From an uncultured Synergistales bacterium (GTDB lineage Bacteria; Synergistota; Synergistia; Synergistales; Aminobacteriaceae): a DNA stretch of 10,220 nt. Positions 6,141 through 10,220 of this stretch are shown one piece after another. The notes below the pieces were generated by a model. That model ran no database searches. It saw only the letters and a program-made list of their open reading frames with translations, and was not told the DNA's origin. Numbering within the stretch: the stretch's first letter is position 1; every line of letters begins with the position of its first letter. Location of the stretch: NCBI GenBank assembly GCA_937957815.1, contig CALFXN010000561.1:1-10220 (forward strand), given 5' to 3'. Made by a program: the position numbers and the translations under genes.

Positions 6141-7463
6141 TCACCAGGACCGATCGCACAGAACGATCGCGAGATCGTTGACGTTCGTTCCCGTAGGGCC
6201 CGTCTTCAGAAGGTCTCCGGCGAGATCGAGCGCATGATACGAATCGTTGTCCCGCAGAAACGCCTCCGGGTCTCCGCCGGCCGTCCGGATCCGTGCCGCC
6301 GTATTCCAGTCCGCGATTCCGCCCGCAGCGTCAGTCGGGCCGTCTGAACCGTCGGATCCGACCGAGAGCAGGACAGCCCCACGGATTCCGTCAAGCGAAC
6401 AGGCCGCCGAGAGTGCGATCTCCTGGTTCCGTCCGCCTAGTCCCCTTCCGGTGACGCGAACGACGGTCTCTCCGCCCGCGATCACCGCGCACGGGCATTC
6501 GGCGGGACGGTCCGCCGAAAGTTCCTCGCGTGCGATCGACGCGAGAAAACGGGCTGCTTCACGGGCTTCGCAATTCAACGACGTCGTCAGAACGACGACG
6601 CGGTACCCCAGTTCCGCCGCCTTCTCCGCGGCGTGGTCGCAGAGCGTGCGAACGCTGCCGACCACGACGTATTCGCTTTTCGGGAGTACCTTCGGCGTTT
6701 CAATCGAAAGACGCCCGGAAAGGGACTCCGGAATGACAATTCCATACCCCGAAAGGATGCGGAACGCCTCGTCCGAGGTCGTACCGTCCGGGGCGGTTGG
6801 ACCTGACGCGATCGTGTCGGTCCTGTCGCCGAGGACGTCCGAGAGGGCAAGCGTCAGAACGTGCGCGGGACGGGCGGCCAGCGCGAAACGTCCGGCCTTT
6901 ACCGAAGAGAGCCGCTTCCGGATCGTGTTGATTTCGCGGATGTCGGCGCCGGATTCGAGAAGCCGCCTCGTGACGTTCTCGAGATCCGCGAGACTCACGC
7001 CTGGGAGAGGACATTCGAAGAGGGCAGAACCGCCTCCCGAGACGAGGAACAGAACCGTATCCCGTTCGTCGAGGTTTCTCACGGCTTCGAGTGACGCTTC
7101 GGCCCCTTTGAGTGAATTGCCGTCCGGAACGGGATGCCCGGCTTCGATGATGTCGAAGTCGCGGAGCGCTCCCCCGGAATGCCCGTACTTCGTGACGACG
7201 ACGCCCCGCGCGATCCTGTCGCCGAGAAGTCCGAGCGCCGCGTCGGCCATTCGCCACGCGGCCTTTCCGACCGAGACGAGGACGACCCGTCCCGGGAAGG
7301 ACCTGCCGTCGAGCGCGCGCCGGACAGCGGCCTCGGGGAGACATTCGTCGATCGCCGACCTGGCGATCCGTTCCGCATCGTTCCTGAGCTTCGCCGGCGA
7401 ACCGGCTTCCCTGCCATCCGTCGTTTCGTCTCCGTCTGTACACGACACGCTTTCTTCATTCAT
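6141..7463 (-). CDS. Glycerate 2-kinase, MOFRL family
   Basis: This 440-residue cytoplasmic enzyme transfers phosphate from ATP to D-glycerate, giving 2-phosphoglycerate for lower glycolysis. The N-terminal DUF4147 domain shows VSVGKAAWRMADAAL, TKYGHS, EAGHPVPD, the glycine-rich LVSGGGSALF and INTIRKRLSSVKAGR, then LSDVLGDRTDTIASGPT. The C-terminal MOFRL domain shows GGETVVRVTGRGLGGRNQE, GSDGSDGPTDAAGG and the closing PTGTNVNDLAI. This is the GckA/TtuD class, unrelated to GarK/GlxK. ATG 7463 has GGGAGGG seven bases upstream; the longer frame to 7706 runs back into the small upstream gene and is rejected. The 143 bases between this gene and the small upstream gene hold two weak hairpins, one with a T5 run at about 7512-7516, but no clear promoter. 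It is followed after about 80 bases by the regulator gene and its promoter. Confidence 0.94.
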   Translation of the reverse strand: MNEESVSCTDGDETTDGREAGSPAKLRNDAERIARSAIDECLPEAAVRRALDGRSFPGRVVLVSVGKAAWRMADAALGLLGDRIARGVVVTKYGHSGGALRDFDIIEAGHPVPDGNSLKGAEASLEAVRNLDERDTVLFLVSGGGSALFECPLPGVSLADLENVTRRLLESGADIREINTIRKRLSSVKAGRFALAARPAHVLTLALSDVLGDRTDTIASGPTAPDGTTSDEAFRILSGYGIVIPESLSGRLSIETPKVLPKSEYVVVGSVRTLCDHAAEKAAELGYRVVVLTTSLNCEAREAARFLASIAREELSADRPAECPCAVIAGGETVVRVTGRGLGGRNQEIALSAACSLDGIRGAVLLSVGSDGSDGPTDAAGGIADWNTAARIRTAGGDPEAFLRDNDSYHALDLAGDLLKTGPTGTNVNDLAIVLCDRSW

Positions 7464-7606
7464 TCGTTTTCCCTCCCGGCTTCGTTTCCGAGAATCCGCC
7501 TTCCCCTCCGAAAAAGGACGCCCGCAAGCGTAGCGATGGTGCGTGAAGATCCGTCCTGACGAGCGAAAATCCCGCTCATCTTCCGTTCCGGCGATCTCTT
7601 CGCCCT

Positions 7607-7882
7607 TCAGAGGTTCTTGATGTACTCGATAAACTTCCTGATCGCCTCTCCATTGGTCCACGAGATATTGAAACTCTCGCGGATACGGAGACCGTTTTCG
7701 GTCCATGCAAGAACCTGACAGCTGAAATCGTTGTCCGTGAACATCGGATCGAACTTGAAACGGACCTGATAGGAATCGTCCATCGCGAGGATCTTTCCAT
7801 CCTCCGTCGTAAAGACGCGATACCCCTGTTCGTTCATGACGCTTTCGATGTGCCGCAGCACGATGGTGTTCACCGGCTCCAT
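7607..7882 (-). CDS. Conserved-looking small protein of unknown function
   Basis: I do not recognise this 91-residue protein. ATG 7882 has a GGGAGGT ribosome site about ten bases upstream. The sequence starts with an amphipathic helix (NTIVLRHIESVMNEQGYR), continues with several short beta-like strands (VFTTEDGKILAMDD, YQVRFKFDP, FSCQVLAW) and ends in a helix (NGEAIRKFIEYIKNL). This alpha-beta-alpha order, with acidic loops and no membrane segment, recalls YbjN or secretion-chaperone-like folds, but that is only a shape comparison. It contains one cysteine and no catalytic motif I can name. It lies alone between the serine dehydratase pair and glycerate kinase on the same strand. Its frame stays open upstream past 8041 (GTG) to about 8226, but the start chosen has the only good ribosome site. 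Confidence 0.75.
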   Translation of the reverse strand: MEPVNTIVLRHIESVMNEQGYRVFTTEDGKILAMDDSYQVRFKFDPMFTDNDFSCQVLAWTENGLRIRESFNISWTNGEAIRKFIEYIKNL

Positions 7883-8230
7883 TCTCAAGACCACCTCCCT
7901 GATTATCGAAAAAGTGAAACGATCCGATTTCAAGAATGATACCACCCGAAGGAGGACGAGGGAAAAGACACCGTCCAGAAAGCGGAACGAATATCGGGGA
8001 AGGAAAGCGGCGAAGGCGAACCGGAAAGACTCCCGCCTCACGGGAAGGAGGCGCGGCGGCGCTTCCTGACGCCGGTGCGCCCGGACGCTCGTCGTTAACC
8101 TTCCGACCCAGTATTCGCTCCCGTCATTTTTTCTGTCGCGGAACCCATAGTCGATCAGAAGACGGCGCAGAGTTTCGTTGAGGGGAGTCCGGACAAGCCG
8201 GTCTCCCCTCAGTCGACTTCCGGCTCACGC
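7883..8230. other. Gap without a supported gene between the unknown gene and sdaAA
   Basis: These 348 bases hold the hairpin at 8179-8211 and an A/T-rich leader before the small gene, with TTGAAA at about 7929-7934 and GATAAT near 7903. Their 20-base spacing is too long for a confident promoter. The minus-strand frame of the small gene stays open across most of this gap and reads ETLRRLLIDYGFRDRKNDGS at about 8176-8117, which looks more protein-like than chance. It has no ATG and no ribosome site, so it may be a decayed gene fragment. Confidence 0.4.
8179..8211 (-). terminator. Hairpin downstream of serine dehydratase operon
   Basis: TGAGGGGAG (8179-8187) pairs with CTCCCCTCA (8203-8211), and after one T.T mismatch CCGG (8189-8192) pairs with CCGG (8198-8201) around a five-base loop. 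It starts about 20 bases after the sdaAA stop codon, the expected place for a terminator. No T-run follows on either strand, so it may be a Rho-assisted or 3'-end-protecting structure. Confidence 0.5.
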
Positions 8231-9085
8231 CTACAACGAAAAATGCCGCACGAGTTCCTTGGCGGTCGGCGTAACCGCAAGCCCTCCCTTTGCCGTTTCC
8301 CGTAACGACTCGGGAAGTGCCCGCCCGACGTCACCCATCGCGTCGATGACCTCGTCCGCGGGAAGAAGCGAACGGACCCCCGCAAGCGCGAGATCCGAGG
8401 CGAGGATGCTTGGCGCCACAAGAAGCGCATTCCGCTTGATGCATGGAGACTCCACAAGACCACCGACGGGGTCGCAGACGAGTCCGAGGATCGACTTGAA
8501 GGTCAGCGCGACGGCGTGTGCGACGGCCTCCGGCGTTCCATCGCGCATTTCGACAAGGGCAGCGGCCCCCATCGCCGCCGCAGCGCCGCATTCGGCCTGA
8601 CACCCGCCGGAAGCTCCGGCGAGCGTCGCGCGGGCGGCGACGACCTCACCGACCGCCGCCGCCGTTACGAGCCCGCGAAGCAGCGTTTCCCGCGTCGCGT
8701 CGCGAAGGTCCCGGAACGCGAAGAGGACTCCGGGCAGAATGCCGCAGCTTCCGGCCGTCGGTGCGGCGACGATCCGCCCCATCGCTGCGTTGTACGTGGC
8801 CACGGCCATCGCGATCCGGCTCGCACGAAGGATGAAATCTCCGGAAAGCGTCGTCCCCTCGACCGAAGAGAGGAGCTGCGCCTCGGCGGGAACGATATGC
8901 CCCCGCCACCGATTCGCGAGCGATTCCCTGACGGAGAGCTCCATATCGTCGAGTCGCGAAGCGAGGCGCGCCAGGATCGTTTCCTCGGGCGCTCCGGATT
9001 CCGCGGATTCAATCCGGAGAGCCTGCATCGAGAAGCGGCATCCGGATTCCGAACACGCGGACAGTATTTCCGAAATCGATCTCAT
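8231..9085 (-). CDS. sdaAA: L-serine dehydratase, iron-sulfur dependent, alpha subunit
   Basis: This 284-residue subunit carries the catalytic [4Fe-4S] cluster that removes water and ammonia from L-serine to give pyruvate, in the cytoplasm. The three cluster cysteines appear as C162 (GGCQAECG), C204 (GLVCDPVGG) and C215 (ESPCIKRNA). Their spacing of 42 and 11 matches that known for the Legionella enzyme (C343, C385, C396). Other family motifs are PTAGSCGILPG at 109-119 and the ending AVTPTAKEL. ATG 9085 has GGAGGG eight bases upstream and lies two bases after the beta-subunit stop, so the two are translationally coupled. Upstream in-frame sequence to 9436 is arginine-rich shadow of the beta gene and is excluded. 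The cluster makes the enzyme oxygen-sensitive, in keeping with an anaerobic host. Confidence 0.96.
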   Translation of the reverse strand: MRSISEILSACSESGCRFSMQALRIESAESGAPEETILARLASRLDDMELSVRESLANRWRGHIVPAEAQLLSSVEGTTLSGDFILRASRIAMAVATYNAAMGRIVAAPTAGSCGILPGVLFAFRDLRDATRETLLRGLVTAAAVGEVVAARATLAGASGGCQAECGAAAAMGAAALVEMRDGTPEAVAHAVALTFKSILGLVCDPVGGLVESPCIKRNALLVAPSILASDLALAGVRSLLPADEVIDAMGDVGRALPESLRETAKGGLAVTPTAKELVRHFSL

Positions 9086-9087
9086 CG

Positions 9088-9768
9088 TCAGTTCCCTCCC
9101 GACGTGCAAAGTTCGACCACCCGCAGAATCGCGGGATGCGCTGCCGCAACCGCGTCGCGAAGGGTTTCGTCCGGCGCTCCGGGGTGGTCGATTTCGGCGA
9201 CGAGGGACGCGAGCCCGCCTCGTGCCTTCCTGTGGAGCGTCAACGACGCGATGTTGATCCTGCGGTCCGCCATCAGGGCGGCCACCGCCGCAACGACGCC
9301 GTGCGTGTCCCTGTGAAAGGTGACGAACGTCGGAAACTCCCCCGTGATCTGCATCCGAAAGCCGTCGATCTCCTGCAGTTCGACGGCGCCGCCTCCGACG
9401 GACGCGCCGACCGCTTCGAGCGTTCGACCGTCGCACCCCGTGAACAGGAATCGGGCGGAGTTCGGATGTACCCCCTCGATCTCGTCCCTGTCGAAACGGT
9501 ACGGGAATCCCCTCTCCGCGGCTATCCCGAGCGCGTCCCTGATTCCGGGATCGTCCGGCATCATTCCGAGCAACCCCGCGACGATAGCCTTGTCCGTCCC
9601 GTGCCCCCGGCTCGTAAACGCGAAGCTGCCGCGGAGAAACACGACGACTTCCCGCAAAGGTTCGTTTCCCCAGCAGGCCGACGCCAGCCGCGCGAGTCGC
9701 GCAGCCCCGGCGGTATGGCTCGACGAGGGACCGATCATGACCGGTCCGATGATGTCCGCAAAACCCAT
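9088..9768 (-). CDS. sdaAB: L-serine dehydratase, iron-sulfur dependent, beta subunit
   Basis: This 226-residue partner of the alpha subunit begins with the signature DIIGPVMIGPSSSHTAGAAR, continues with GSFAFTSRGHGTDKAIVAGL, and ends in an ACT domain at about residues 150-205 (TFVTFHRDTHGVVAAVAALM and INIASLTL). In two-subunit enzymes this part binds serine and helps regulate the cluster subunit. ATG 9768 was chosen because a GGGGAGGGG ribosome site lies eight bases upstream and the N terminus then matches the family. The open frame runs on to 10092, and the 30 codons just before the ATG read fairly protein-like (EKLWYLNPKDAERIAFVPRG). That stretch has no family match and no start signal I trust. 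The first gene of the operon, it may be controlled by hairpins in its leader. Confidence 0.95.
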   Translation of the reverse strand: MGFADIIGPVMIGPSSSHTAGAARLARLASACWGNEPLREVVVFLRGSFAFTSRGHGTDKAIVAGLLGMMPDDPGIRDALGIAAERGFPYRFDRDEIEGVHPNSARFLFTGCDGRTLEAVGASVGGGAVELQEIDGFRMQITGEFPTFVTFHRDTHGVVAAVAALMADRRINIASLTLHRKARGGLASLVAEIDHPGAPDETLRDAVAAAHPAILRVVELCTSGGN

Positions 9769-9776
9769 TCGCTCAT

Positions 9777-9818
9777 CCCCTCCCCGCGGAACGAAAGCGA
9801 TGCGTTCCGCATCTTTCG
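9777..9818 (-). promoter_or_regulatory. Overlapping alternative hairpins directly before the sdaAB ribosome site
   Basis: Two stable hairpins share bases and cannot form together. Hairpin A (9818-9792) pairs CGAAAG with CTTTCG and ATGCG with CGCAT, with a two-base bulge and a GAA loop. Hairpin B (9810-9786) pairs GCGGAACG with CGTTCCGC around nine bases. The ribosome-binding site GGGGAGGGG (9785-9777) begins at the very next base after hairpin B. The geometry suits a cis-acting switch, but I match it to no known riboswitch, and a coding origin of the bases is not excluded. Confidence 0.35.
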
Positions 9819-10220
9819 GATTAAGGTACCACAGCTTTTCCTGAACGACGTCGGCATCTTCATGCCTTTTGCTCTTTCTGGTACACTCCCTTCTGATCGT
9901 CGGCGCTTCCGGATCCATGAGGCGATAACGAGTTGGCGACGATACCCTGGAAAATCGAGACATACCGACCCCTCGGGAAACGGAACGGCCGTCCATTCTC
10001 TCCGGAAAGCCGGCGTTCGGCGGCGAGAGATTTACGTACGGAGCCATTCTCGCGGCACTCGCCTCCACGAGTATCATTCCATGCATTCCCATCGCGATTC
10101 ACCGCATCGCGCGGGACACCGGAATCGAATGCCGTCAGGGCTATTGCTCCGGCGCGCCCTTCGGATGACCATTATCGCTTTCCGACAAAACAAGAATTCC
10201 GTAACCGCTTGACAAGTGTC
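9819..10220. other. Region without a supported gene upstream of serine dehydratase
   Basis: About 400 bases to the window edge hold no gene I can support. The open frames here lack ribosome sites and read as arginine- and proline-rich noise. A plus-strand frame at about 10040-10167 has a hydrophobic stretch (GAILAALASTSIIPCIPIAI) but no ATG. GATAAT at about 10172 on the minus strand could be a -10 for the serine dehydratase operon, although no good -35 accompanies it. Confidence 0.45.
10209..10214 (+). promoter_or_regulatory. Possible -35 box of a divergent gene beyond the window
   Basis: TTGACA is a perfect -35 hexamer on the plus strand and overlaps an imperfect dyad, GACA-AG-TGTC. Any -10 would lie past the edge, so a plus-strand gene starting outside the window is only suggested. 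Confidence 0.25.

Noticed and set aside
6247..7533. Plus-strand open frame of 428 codons opposite glycerate kinase
   Set aside because: A Ser/Arg/Pro/Ala-rich antisense shadow; the minus strand encodes a clear MOFRL kinase.
7464..7706. 81-residue N-terminal extension of glycerate kinase
   Set aside because: It overlaps the upstream small gene, is highly charged and has no family match; ATG 7463 has a strong ribosome site.
9860..10102. 80-codon minus-strand open frame upstream of sdaAB
   Set aside because: Low-complexity, Gly/Arg/Ser-rich sequence without a ribosome site or family resemblance.
1..10220. CRISPR arrays, insertion sequences, tRNA or rRNA genes
   Set aside because: I saw no regularly spaced repeats, transposase motifs, terminal inverted repeats or tRNA-like cloverleaf sequence in reading both strands.

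Overview
The window is a chromosomal stretch of roughly 60% G+C by eye. Nearly every gene lies on the minus strand and concerns amino acid or peptide breakdown. A penicillin-binding protein 1C tail and a CbpA-type co-chaperone point to a Gram-negative, diderm bacterium. Iron-sulfur serine dehydratase, isoaspartyl dipeptidase, glycerate kinase and a PanF-type sodium symporter fit an anaerobic amino acid fermenter. Synergistota is my best guess, at low to moderate confidence, because no rRNA or marker gene is present.

Layout: (1) positions 2-268, plus strand, the 3' end of a pbpC-type gene; it converges with a class B J-domain co-chaperone (272-1234, minus) whose promoter carries a perfect tandem 10-bp repeat. 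(2) 1410-6061, minus strand, a catabolic cluster. In transcription order it holds a GntR/FCD regulator, a YhdT-like small symporter subunit (frameshifted as read), a PanF-type sodium:solute symporter, an intrinsic terminator, a creatininase-family hydrolase and an isoaspartyl dipeptidase. (3) 6141-7463, a MOFRL-family glycerate 2-kinase just upstream of the regulator. (4) 7607-7882, a small protein of unknown function. (5) 8231-9768, the two-subunit iron-sulfur L-serine dehydratase, beta then alpha, with possible alternative hairpins in its leader. The last 400 bases hold no gene I can support.

How the genes may work together (inference): the symporter and its small partner import a carboxylated or peptide-like substrate, the creatininase-like enzyme opens or cleaves an amide, and the dipeptidase releases aspartate from beta-linked dipeptides. 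Serine dehydratase turns serine into pyruvate and ammonia, and glycerate kinase feeds glycerate into lower glycolysis. The regulator is read from a near-consensus promoter with a 14-bp palindrome over its start codon, which suggests autoregulation.

I found no wholly new system. The observations most worth checking are the single-base frameshift in the symporter subunit, the terminator inside the catabolic cluster, the palindrome at the regulator start, the tandem repeat at the chaperone promoter, and the serine dehydratase leader.
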